Source of the DNA: Nitrospirota bacterium
GTDB taxonomy: Bacteria; Nitrospirota; Thermodesulfovibrionia; Thermodesulfovibrionales; Magnetobacteriaceae
NCBI GenBank assembly: GCA_015233615.1
Contig: JADFXJ010000026.1
Location: 1 to 39,212, forward strand
DNA length: 39,212 nt
Reading direction: 5' to 3'
Positions 26,285-34,346 of the stretch are shown piece by piece. The notes beneath the pieces were generated by a model that had not been told where the DNA came from, did no database searches, and worked only from the letters and a program-made list of their open reading frames with translations. The number at the start of each line of letters is the position of its first letter. Within the stretch, counting starts at the first letter, position 1. Position numbers and translations under genes: made by a program.

Positions 26285-26495
26285 TAGCGGAGATTCCCTC
26301 ACCGCAGCCGCATAAACTACTCATGACAACGATATAATAACAGGTTTATCGGGGAAAAGTAACGTTAAAACCAACCGCAGACGGCGGCCGGTTCCGGTGG
26401 AATGCCCGGGATGCCCCGTTAAAGGCGGCGGCGAAGCGTTCGGATTTGAATCCGGATTCGAAATCAGGCAGCGATGCTAAAAAAGTTATAAAAAA

Positions 26496-26568
26496 TAGGC
26501 ACGAGGGGCATCGAACCCCTGACCTCTACCGTGTCAAGGTAGCGCTCTAACCACTGAGCTACGCGCCT
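26496..26568 (-). tRNA. tRNA-Val (anticodon GAC)
   Basis: A complete 73-nt cloverleaf on the minus strand. The acceptor stem pairs AGGCGCG with CGTGCCT, with one G-T pair. The D stem is GCTC/GAGC. The anticodon stem CTACC/GGTAG holds loop TTGACAC, so the anticodon is GAC. The T arm is AGGGG-TTCGATG-CCCCT and the discriminator base is A. CCA is not encoded, and a run of T follows the 3' end. Confidence 0.95.
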
Positions 26569-26674
26569 AAGTTTGTATTGTAAAACAATTACAATGCCGT
26601 GTCAAGCATCTTTTTTCGAATATTTGTCTACCGGACACGTCGGCAAAATCATCAAACCTTGTTTCCGGACGGGC

Positions 26675-26704
26675 TTGTAAAAATAGCCGTAAGTTATTTA
26701 TTAT
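26675..26704 (+). promoter_or_regulatory. Candidate promoter of the chemosensory operon
   Basis: TTGTAA (26675-26680), an 18-bp spacer and TATTAT (26699-26704) lie 62 nt before the first cheW start. The match is moderate. Confidence 0.35.
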
Positions 26705-26766
26705 AAACATAATGTATTACATTGCCGGCGTTTATAAGGCGCATTTGAGGAGGTTCGTTTCACATT

Positions 26767-27303
26767 ATGCCCGAAAAAGGTAACGATACGACGTTAGAAA
26801 CGTCAAAGAGCGATCTCCTGCTAAAGGAAATAAAGAGCAGGCAGGAAAGGACAAGAATCGTCGACGTCGACGAAGAGCAGGTAAAGATGGTCTTCTTTAC
26901 GGTTGGAGGTACCCTTTTTGCCTTTTACGGCTCTGACGTAAAAGAGATTCTTCCCGTAGAAAAAATTTACTACGTTCCGGGCTGTCCTGCCGTCATTTTG
27001 GGAGTTATAAACGTAAGGGGAGACGTAGAATCGGTGATCGGTTTGCACGGCCTGCTTGGACTTCCGGAGAAAGCGCAGACGAAAAACAGCAGGATAGCGC
27101 TGGCCCAAAAAAACGGCATACGCTCGGGCATCTTACTCGATTCCGTAGAAGACGTGGACGACATCCCCGTTCGATCTATTGCTCCTCCCATCTCCACTCT
27201 GGATAAAAACACTAAGGAGTTCGTGGCCGGCGAAACCACTTATAAAAACAGAAACGTTACCATCCTCGACGTAGGAAAGCTCTTTTCCAGGATCTCGATT
27301 TAA
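26767..27303 (+). CDS. cheW: CheW-type scaffold protein
   Basis: A 178-residue protein whose residues about 38-175 form a CheW domain (VKMVFFTVGGTLFAFYGSDVKEILPV, then PGCPAVILGVINVRGDV and ILLDSVEDVDDIPV). It should couple the chemoreceptors to CheA. The first 35 residues are a charged extension not found in minimal CheW. AGGAGG lies about 14 nt before the ATG, longer than ideal. First gene of the seven-gene chemosensory operon. Confidence 0.92.
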   Translation: MPEKGNDTTLETSKSDLLLKEIKSRQERTRIVDVDEEQVKMVFFTVGGTLFAFYGSDVKEILPVEKIYYVPGCPAVILGVINVRGDVESVIGLHGLLGLPEKAQTKNSRIALAQKNGIRSGILLDSVEDVDDIPVRSIAPPISTLDKNTKEFVAGETTYKNRNVTILDVGKLFSRISI

Positions 27304-27311
27304 ATTTTCCG

Positions 27312-27794
27312 ATGTTAAACTTTAACGAAAACCAAACCCTTAAAGAAAGCCGGATCCTTAGCGAAAGCCAGTACCTTCTATTCACTATTGGCAGAGTCAC
27401 CTTTGCGGTAGATATGGAGCAGGTTGCGGAAATCGCATTAGTCGGCGACATTAAACATGCCCCCGTTTGCTTTCACCGGTTTCACGACCTCGTCGGTTTG
27501 CAGGAAAATTCCGGCCATTGTCCGGGAGCAATGCCGGAAGCGATGACATCGCCGGCGGTAATGCCTATGGTCATACCGATGGTAATGATAGTACGGCGCA
27601 AAACCCCGCCGACGGCCATCATTATAGAGGAACCATCGGATACGCTATCCATACCCCTGGAATCGATGAGACCTATGCCCCCGCTTATCGCACACTACAC
27701 GAAAGCTATATGGGCGGCGGCATTCATCTACGACGAACCTGTTTACCTCGTAGACTTGTACAAATTCGGCATCTTCACAGACGGCCACCCGTAA
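27312..27794 (+). CDS. Degenerate CheW-like protein
   Basis: A 160-residue protein starting 8 nt after the first cheW. The front half follows CheW (QYLLFTIGRVTFAVDMEQVAEI). The middle, where INVRG should be, is replaced by a Met/Pro-rich stretch (about residues 75-100), and later strands match weakly (AAFIYDEPVYLVDLYKF). A second, divergent CheW is a normal part of Wsp-like pathways. It may bind only one of CheA and receptor. No clear ribosome site, so translation may be coupled. Confidence 0.7.
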   Translation: MLNFNENQTLKESRILSESQYLLFTIGRVTFAVDMEQVAEIALVGDIKHAPVCFHRFHDLVGLQENSGHCPGAMPEAMTSPAVMPMVIPMVMIVRRKTPPTAIIIEEPSDTLSIPLESMRPMPPLIAHYTKAIWAAAFIYDEPVYLVDLYKFGIFTDGHP

Positions 27795-27970
27795 TCGGCG
27801 AGCCCGTAAATGGGCGGATTAATGAGCTTGTATTATTCTACGCCATTAATTTATAATTTATATTACCCGCAGTTAGACGTATATTTTTATGGGTCTCTGT
27901 CTATGGGGAAACCGTTATCATGCGATTCTACGTGTATTGAAAGGAATACCCGGCAGAGCAGGAGGTATTT

Positions 27971-29575
27971 GTGTCCATAAGGAGATTGCTTTTAATACTG
28001 GCCGTTTTCAATCCTCTCGTCTTCGTCGTCATCTTCATTTTTTTCATTTCCCACAATAACTTACTAACCGAACGTACCGAAAACATGATAAACGTAGATC
28101 AGGCACTCCTCATAACCTTAAACGACATGTATGCCTACGGTCTGCAAACCGGGCAGGCCACCCGTAACGTCATTTTAAACCCAGGAGACAACATGGGCAA
28201 GGCCAACTATCAAAAGGCCAACACGGACTTCATCAAGTCCAACAACGCAGCCATCACTCTGGCTAAAGACGAAACGAGAAAAACTCTCGAGGAGATTAGA
28301 TCATACTGGTTCGAAGATGACAAGCTAAAAGTGGAGTGTCAGCAAATAGCCATATCGGCAGATATGGCAAAAGCCACCAGGTGCATAATCGACAGGGAGA
28401 CGCCGAAGTGGAGAGAAATAAGAACCCGCCTTTTAGCACTGATAGACAGGCAACGAAAGATCTTTAAGGCGACCCTTGCCGAAAATGAAAAGGTCAACGC
28501 AAGGAGTAACAAAATTTTAGGCGGTGCCATTATTTTATCCCTCATGGTATCGACACTGTTCATTTATTTCGTCAGGATGAATATCGGCAAACCTTTACAA
28601 AAAATAATCCGTGTGCTAAGGGATTTTGACAACGACCTCACAATCGAAATACCCGTTAGAGGCAAAACCGAACTGGACGAACTCGCACGATGGATAAATT
28701 CGTACAGAAGAAACCTCCATAACGTCATAAGCATGGTTTCCGACACGGTAACCGACGTAAGTTTTTCGGCTAACGAAATTTCCGAGGCTCTCGAAAAACA
28801 GGCTTCGGTATCTTCTGAACAAACCGCTTCGCTTTCGGAGATAACGTCTACCATGGAGGAATTGTCGGCCTCTTCGGGCCAGATATCCGAAAACTCAAAC
28901 TCCGTGCTCGACATTTCCAACCGTGCCTTCGAAAACACGAGGAAAGGTGATAATGCTATAAAGAAATTGGCCGCCAACATGGATGACATCCACAGTGACA
29001 GCGAGTCGGGCCTCCATGAAATAATGGAACTCGGCAACAAGTCAAAAGACATTACAAAGGTGATGGCAATGATCAATTCCATAGCGGACAACACAAAGAT
29101 GATAGCCTTCAACGCCGCCATCGAGGCATTTGGCGCCGGTGAGGCCGGTAAACGTTTCAGCGTCGTCGCCACGGAAATACGCCGTCTGGCGGATAACGTC
29201 ATGGATTCCACCGGCGAGATCGGAAGCAAACTCGTGGAGATGCAGGGATTGGCCAACAATCTGGCCATCGCATCCGAAAAAAGCGTCACTACCATACAGG
29301 ATGGGCTTACTTCCACCAACGAAACCACCTCCATACTGGCGGAGATAGTCGGGGGAGCAAGAGCCACCACGGACGCGGCAAAAGAGATCTCCCTTTCCAC
29401 GCACCAGCAGGTGATCGCTATAGAGCAGGTGGTTCTGGCTCTCAGGGAAATCGAGGAAGGTTCCAGGCATACTTCCACTTCCATAAAGCAAATATACCAG
29501 ATATGCAAGAATCTTACAATACTTTCGAATAACCTTAAGGACATGGTTAATAAATTTAAATTAGAAAAGGCTTAG
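27971..29575 (+). CDS. Methyl-accepting chemotaxis protein 1
   Basis: A 534-residue chemoreceptor with transmembrane helices at about 5-26 and 183-202. The extracytoplasmic domain between them is predicted four-helix-bundle in style. A HAMP segment (about 205-255) leads into a long cytoplasmic signalling hairpin. The tip reads FNAAIEAFGAGEAGKRF, where the widely conserved trimer-contact Arg (in EAARAGE) is Gly. It starts with GTG, with AGGAGG 6 nt upstream. It and the next receptor share the pathway with CheB, CheR and CheA downstream. Confidence 0.93.
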   Translation: MSIRRLLLILAVFNPLVFVVIFIFFISHNNLLTERTENMINVDQALLITLNDMYAYGLQTGQATRNVILNPGDNMGKANYQKANTDFIKSNNAAITLAKDETRKTLEEIRSYWFEDDKLKVECQQIAISADMAKATRCIIDRETPKWREIRTRLLALIDRQRKIFKATLAENEKVNARSNKILGGAIILSLMVSTLFIYFVRMNIGKPLQKIIRVLRDFDNDLTIEIPVRGKTELDELARWINSYRRNLHNVISMVSDTVTDVSFSANEISEALEKQASVSSEQTASLSEITSTMEELSASSGQISENSNSVLDISNRAFENTRKGDNAIKKLAANMDDIHSDSESGLHEIMELGNKSKDITKVMAMINSIADNTKMIAFNAAIEAFGAGEAGKRFSVVATEIRRLADNVMDSTGEIGSKLVEMQGLANNLAIASEKSVTTIQDGLTSTNETTSILAEIVGGARATTDAAKEISLSTHQQVIAIEQVVLALREIEEGSRHTSTSIKQIYQICKNLTILSNNLKDMVNKFKLEKA

Positions 29576-29616
29576 GGTGCGTTCAAAAATAAGTGAGCCA
29601 GGGAGTTTTTATTTAG

Positions 29617-31638
29617 ATGAAAATATACGCGAAATTGAAAATTTGGCAAAAATTGGTGATTATATACCTGGTCCTGGTCATCCCAGTAGGTGTACTACTA
29701 TACCTACTGGTAAAAGAGAAACACATAGCGATAGATTTCGCATTGAAAGAGCTTGACGGCACGGCTTACCTGCGGCCTGCAAGAGACTTGTTGCAATGCG
29801 CTTACCTCGGTTTGTCACAGTTTGAGACTATCCAAAAAGGAACATCTACACCGGGTACGGCGTGGGAAAGAAATAAGGATCGGTGTGAAAAAGCTTTTAA
29901 CTCCCTCGAAAAGCTGGATGCCTCCATCGGACAGGGACTCGATACCGGTAAAGGTTTTCCGGCTCTCCGGGAGCAATGGCTCTCCATAAAAGTCAGGGGC
30001 ACCAACCTGAGCCCTGCCGAAATGGATCGACTACTAAAAGAACTTATAGCACAGGGACTCGTTCTTTATACTCACGTAGGGGATACCTCGAACTTAATTC
30101 TTGACCCGGACCTGGACACCTTCTACCTGATGGATGCAATCGTAGTAAAATTACCGGAAATAGCGGATCTATTGGCCACCGTACAGGATTTAGCCGCAAA
30201 TTCATCGCCCGGCCCGGTCGATGAAGCGATAAAGGGAAATCTTATAATGACGGTAGGGCATATAAAGTCAAACATAGAGACGATGCGCCGCAACCTCGGC
30301 GTTGCTATGGATAATAATCCGGCAAGAAACCTGAGGCCCTCGATAGAAAAAACTCTTGGCGAAAAACTTGCCGCCTTAGAAAACTACGCCAACGGTATCG
30401 AAGCTTCAATAGTCCGGGAGGGCAGCGGGGTGGCCGCAAAAAGAACCGGCCTGTCCAATCTGACGGGTAGTACTGCCAAAATCCTGGAAGAGGTATCCTC
30501 CCTGTGGGACCTGCTCGCGGGAAACCTGGACAACATGCTGCGGTTGCGTATCGACAACCTGAGGAATAAAGAGTATAAAGCCCTTTTATTCGTAATTCTG
30601 GTGCTCCTGCTGGCAACATTGCTGGTAGTCCTGGCAATATTAGGAATAAACAAGTCGGTTTCCAGCATAGTCCACACACTGAAAAACCTGAACAATGACC
30701 TCACGAAAGAGATACCGGTCATCAGTGGCGACGAAATAGGCGAGCTCGCGTCCATCTTCAACGAGCACCTCTCGAACATGAATAAATTATTAACCATTGT
30801 CAAGCGCTCCGTAGACGATATCAATAATTCGTCAGGGGCAATAATGGCCGAGATAGAACAACAATCGGGCATAATTACGCAGCAATCCGCCGCAGCCTCG
30901 GAGATTACGGCCACTATGGAAGAGCTAAACAACTCCTCCAGGCAAATAGACGAATACTCCCACAGAGTTGCGGAAACGGCAGACGGTTCCCTGGAAAATA
31001 CCTTAAACGGAAAGTCGTCCATGGAAAACGTCTTAAAAAACATGGAGCAGATCATAGGCGACAACTCTAATAATATAAAAGAGATCGTGGCACTGGGCAA
31101 GGAATCCAAAGAGATTGCCAAGATTATGGAGATAATAAACAACATAGCGGACAACTCTAAATTGATAGCCTTCAACGCGGCACTCGAGGCCTCCGGAGCC
31201 GGAGAAGGTGGCCGTAGATTTGGCATTGTAGCCATCGAAGTGAGGCGCCTGGCCGAAAACGTAATGCAGTCCATAGAAGAGATAGACACAAAGACCAACG
31301 GCATACAGAAACTCGTAAACAAGCTCGTAATAGCATCCGAGAAGGGCTCAAAAAACATACACAACGGTATGGATACTACGAGGTCAACCTATTCGCTTTT
31401 GAGCAGAATAGTCGATGAATCACAATCGGTGGCAAGCTCGTCAAGGCAGATTTCAATCTCCACCAGCCAGCAGCGAACTGCCGTAGAGCAGACTCTGCAA
31501 TCTATCAGGGAAATAGACGAAGGGATCAAGGTGGCCTCAAAATCGATAGACCATATAACTCAGAGCGTACGGTGCCTGTCAGAGTTTGCCAAAGCCCAGG
31601 AATCGGTCGTCGACAGTTTTAAAATTAAGGAGGCATAA
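29617..31638 (+). CDS. Methyl-accepting chemotaxis protein 2
   Basis: A 673-residue chemoreceptor. Transmembrane helices lie at about 12-32 and 322-344. The extracytoplasmic domain, roughly 290 residues and mostly helical, is nearly twice the size of that in receptor 1, so the two should sense different things. HAMP and signalling hairpin follow; the tip reads FNAALEASGAGEGGRRF, with the same Arg-to-Gly change as receptor 1. The last codons include AAGGAGG, which serves as ribosome site of cheB 5 nt after the stop. Sequence outside the signalling domain is not close to receptor 1, arguing against very recent duplication. Confidence 0.93.
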   Translation: MKIYAKLKIWQKLVIIYLVLVIPVGVLLYLLVKEKHIAIDFALKELDGTAYLRPARDLLQCAYLGLSQFETIQKGTSTPGTAWERNKDRCEKAFNSLEKLDASIGQGLDTGKGFPALREQWLSIKVRGTNLSPAEMDRLLKELIAQGLVLYTHVGDTSNLILDPDLDTFYLMDAIVVKLPEIADLLATVQDLAANSSPGPVDEAIKGNLIMTVGHIKSNIETMRRNLGVAMDNNPARNLRPSIEKTLGEKLAALENYANGIEASIVREGSGVAAKRTGLSNLTGSTAKILEEVSSLWDLLAGNLDNMLRLRIDNLRNKEYKALLFVILVLLLATLLVVLAILGINKSVSSIVHTLKNLNNDLTKEIPVISGDEIGELASIFNEHLSNMNKLLTIVKRSVDDINNSSGAIMAEIEQQSGIITQQSAAASEITATMEELNNSSRQIDEYSHRVAETADGSLENTLNGKSSMENVLKNMEQIIGDNSNNIKEIVALGKESKEIAKIMEIINNIADNSKLIAFNAALEASGAGEGGRRFGIVAIEVRRLAENVMQSIEEIDTKTNGIQKLVNKLVIASEKGSKNIHNGMDTTRSTYSLLSRIVDESQSVASSSRQISISTSQQRTAVEQTLQSIREIDEGIKVASKSIDHITQSVRCLSEFAKAQESVVDSFKIKEA

Positions 31639-31643
31639 TAAAA

Positions 31644-32726
31644 ATGGCACGCGGCTCAGACGGGACAATTGCAGGAGAGAGAGCAAAAAGAGACATCAGA
31701 GTCCTCATAGTAGACGACAGCGAATTTGCCAGAGAAATGTTGGCGGGCATTCTATCCATGGACGATGAGATACACGTAGCAGGCCAGGCTGTAAACGGAC
31801 TCGACGCGATAACGAAAGTACGGGAACTCTCCCCCGATATAGTCACCATGGACATCGAGATGCCCGTCATGAACGGCATAGACGCAATAGAAAAGATCAT
31901 GGCCGCAACCCCCGTGCCAATAGTGGTAATTACGTCGTTAGACGACGTTGACACCGCTTACAGGGCGATATCCAAAGGTGCCCTTGACGTTTTTCACAAA
32001 CCGGGGTTCGACGAGGAAAAGGCAAAGAGCTTTATACAGAAAATTAAGCTCCTGTCCCGGTATCGCCTGACCTGGAAGAACAATGAGCGCACCAGAGCCG
32101 ATGCCGCCTTACCCGATGCAAGACGGCCGGGGACAACTGCCGTCTACGGTGAAAACAACAACCGGAGAATCATCGCCATAGCGTCCTCTACCGGCGGCCC
32201 AAAGGCCCTGTCCATCATATTACCGTATCTGCCGGCGTCTTTGCCCTGCCCCGTGGTAATAGCCCAGCATATTTCCCACGGCTTTGTTTCCGGCCTGACG
32301 GACTGGCTTAAGACCATCTGCAAGATAAACATAAAAGTGGCCGAAAAGGGAGAATCTTTACAGCCTGCAACCGCGTACGTCAGCCCTTCGGAATGGAACA
32401 TGGGGATTACCTCCGACAAGACCGTCGATCTTAAAGCCGGACAGCAATCGGACATATACCATCCCTCGTGCGACGTGCTTCTGTTTTCAGCCGCCGTTAC
32501 TTTTCGGGAAAACACCATAGGCATCATATTGAGCGGCATGGGCAGCGACGGTGCCGCCGGCATGAAAAAGATCAGGGACTCCGGCGGAACTACAATCGCC
32601 CAGGACGAAGCAACTTCGGTCGTATTCGGTATGAACAAAGTGGCCATAGACGATGGCGCAATAGGCAAGGTAATGCCCGTAACCGGCATCGGCAAAGAAA
32701 TACTATCTATATTAAAAATGATATAA
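31644..32726 (+). CDS. cheB: CheB receptor methylesterase
   Basis: A 360-residue two-domain enzyme that removes receptor methyl groups. The receiver domain has phospho-acceptor Asp70 (VTMDIEMP). The esterase domain carries the catalytic triad Ser182 (ASSTGG), His209 (AQHI) and Asp302 (GMGSDG). An N-terminal extension of about 16 residues precedes the receiver. AAGGAGG lies in the end of receptor 2. Its stop overlaps the cheR start (TAATG), so methylesterase and methyltransferase are made together. Confidence 0.95.
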   Translation: MARGSDGTIAGERAKRDIRVLIVDDSEFAREMLAGILSMDDEIHVAGQAVNGLDAITKVRELSPDIVTMDIEMPVMNGIDAIEKIMAATPVPIVVITSLDDVDTAYRAISKGALDVFHKPGFDEEKAKSFIQKIKLLSRYRLTWKNNERTRADAALPDARRPGTTAVYGENNNRRIIAIASSTGGPKALSIILPYLPASLPCPVVIAQHISHGFVSGLTDWLKTICKINIKVAEKGESLQPATAYVSPSEWNMGITSDKTVDLKAGQQSDIYHPSCDVLLFSAAVTFRENTIGIILSGMGSDGAAGMKKIRDSGGTTIAQDEATSVVFGMNKVAIDDGAIGKVMPVTGIGKEILSILKMI

Positions 32727-34342
32727 TGGTGGACTTAAACGCCTTTAACGCGTTGATTAGAAACAAGTGCGGCCTGAGATTCGAAAAGAACAGGATGAAT
32801 TGGCTCAAAGAGAGCATAATAAACAGGATGAAGTTTTGTGGTCTTAGCTCTCCACTCCAGTACTTCAACTTGATACAGGTGGATACCGTTGAATTTACCA
32901 ACCTCGTAAACCTGCTTACCATAAACGAAACCTACTTTTTCCGTGAGCAAGGACAATTATCCCTTTTTACAGACCGACTGGTGCCAATGATCTCGAAAAA
33001 AATAAGCGGCAGGATACGGATACTCAGTGCAGGATGTGCCACCGGCGAAGAGCCTTATTCCATAGCCATAGCTCTGATGGAAAAATATGGCCCCGATTTC
33101 GACAAGAGATTTTCTATCGCAGCCACGGACATCGACAGTGACACCATAAAAAAAGCTATCGCCGGGGTTTACAGCGGGAATTCTTTCCGTAAGTTCAGCG
33201 AAAGCCTGATGGATAAGTATTTCTCTCCAACAGACCGGGGCCAATACCTGGTAAAGGACTTCATAAGAACGGCCGTTTACTTCGAAAATACGAATATACT
33301 CGCCTGCACCGAAAACCCACGTTTCAAGGACATGGACGTCATTTTTTATCGTAACGTATCGATTTACTTCGACTGCGAGACCAGGGAAAAGGCACTCGAA
33401 AACCTTAAAAAGCTGATGCGCGAGGGCGGATACCTGATCGTCAGTTCCGTGGAAACGATGTCTAACGACCTCGGTATACTACACCCCATAGAACTTGACG
33501 GCTTTTTTTTATACCAGAAAACGTCCGACAACTGGAAATCGCACGATTATAAGACGACTCAATCCATAACGAAGCATCATGACATAACGAGACGCCACGA
33601 CGTAACCAGAGACCATGCCATCACCAGAGAACAAGATATGTACCGGGAAACTGTAACGGGCAAAGCGGCCTGTACAGCCACTTTGCCTTTAACCGACGTG
33701 CGAGTAAAACCGCATGGCACCAGTAGTATGAAGCTCCCCGGACTACCCAACGCTTACCGCATTGACGAGCCAACCGAAATCGTTAAAGAGAAAAAAACGT
33801 CCGTTAATGGTCTGAATACCGAAGATATTGAAGATTTAATTGAAAAATCAATGATACTTATAAATGAAAAGCAATACCCGGAGGCCCTGCATACGGTAGA
33901 TACCGCCATCGCCATGGCCCCCAACAGCGCGAGGGCACACATGCTGAAGGCATTTATCCTGTTTAACACCAAAAGTTTTCGTCAGGCCGGGGAAGTTTGC
34001 CTGAAGACGATGGCACTCGACCAGTGGAATTACGACGCTTACATTATTTTGGGCCTTATAGCAAAGCAAGACAACGACGGTAAAGAAGCGTTAAAACGTT
34101 TTAAAGAAGCGATTTACATAGACTCCTCTTCGTGGCTGGCCCATTACCACGCAGGAGACACTTACAGTGTTCTGGGAGAAAATGACCACGCAGAAAGAGA
34201 GTACTCCATTGTGATAAAACTCCTGGAAAAGGCAGCGGGCGGGCTTGGCCCTACCCTCTTCTATCGTACCTTTAACAGTGAACAGATACTTCACCTGTGC
34301 CGCCACAATATTAAACAGCTTAGAAAACTGAGAGGGACTTGA
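32726..34342 (+). CDS. cheR: CheR receptor methyltransferase with TPR tail
   Basis: A 538-residue S-adenosylmethionine-dependent methyltransferase. The N-terminal helical domain includes LTINETYFFRE (64-74), the receptor-substrate region. The SAM site is ILSAGCATGEEPYS (99-112). The usual FCRNVLIYF reads FYRNVSIYF here. A linker of about 100 residues contains a HD-x-T repeat (about 275-310), followed by at least three tetratricopeptide repeats (about 370-515). CheR with TPRs is the WspC type. The frame is open further upstream inside cheB, but the TAATG overlap fixes the start at 32726. CheA follows after 4 nt. Confidence 0.93.
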   Translation: MVDLNAFNALIRNKCGLRFEKNRMNWLKESIINRMKFCGLSSPLQYFNLIQVDTVEFTNLVNLLTINETYFFREQGQLSLFTDRLVPMISKKISGRIRILSAGCATGEEPYSIAIALMEKYGPDFDKRFSIAATDIDSDTIKKAIAGVYSGNSFRKFSESLMDKYFSPTDRGQYLVKDFIRTAVYFENTNILACTENPRFKDMDVIFYRNVSIYFDCETREKALENLKKLMREGGYLIVSSVETMSNDLGILHPIELDGFFLYQKTSDNWKSHDYKTTQSITKHHDITRRHDVTRDHAITREQDMYRETVTGKAACTATLPLTDVRVKPHGTSSMKLPGLPNAYRIDEPTEIVKEKKTSVNGLNTEDIEDLIEKSMILINEKQYPEALHTVDTAIAMAPNSARAHMLKAFILFNTKSFRQAGEVCLKTMALDQWNYDAYIILGLIAKQDNDGKEALKRFKEAIYIDSSSWLAHYHAGDTYSVLGENDHAEREYSIVIKLLEKAAGGLGPTLFYRTFNSEQILHLCRHNIKQLRKLRGT

Positions 34343-34346
34343 AACT

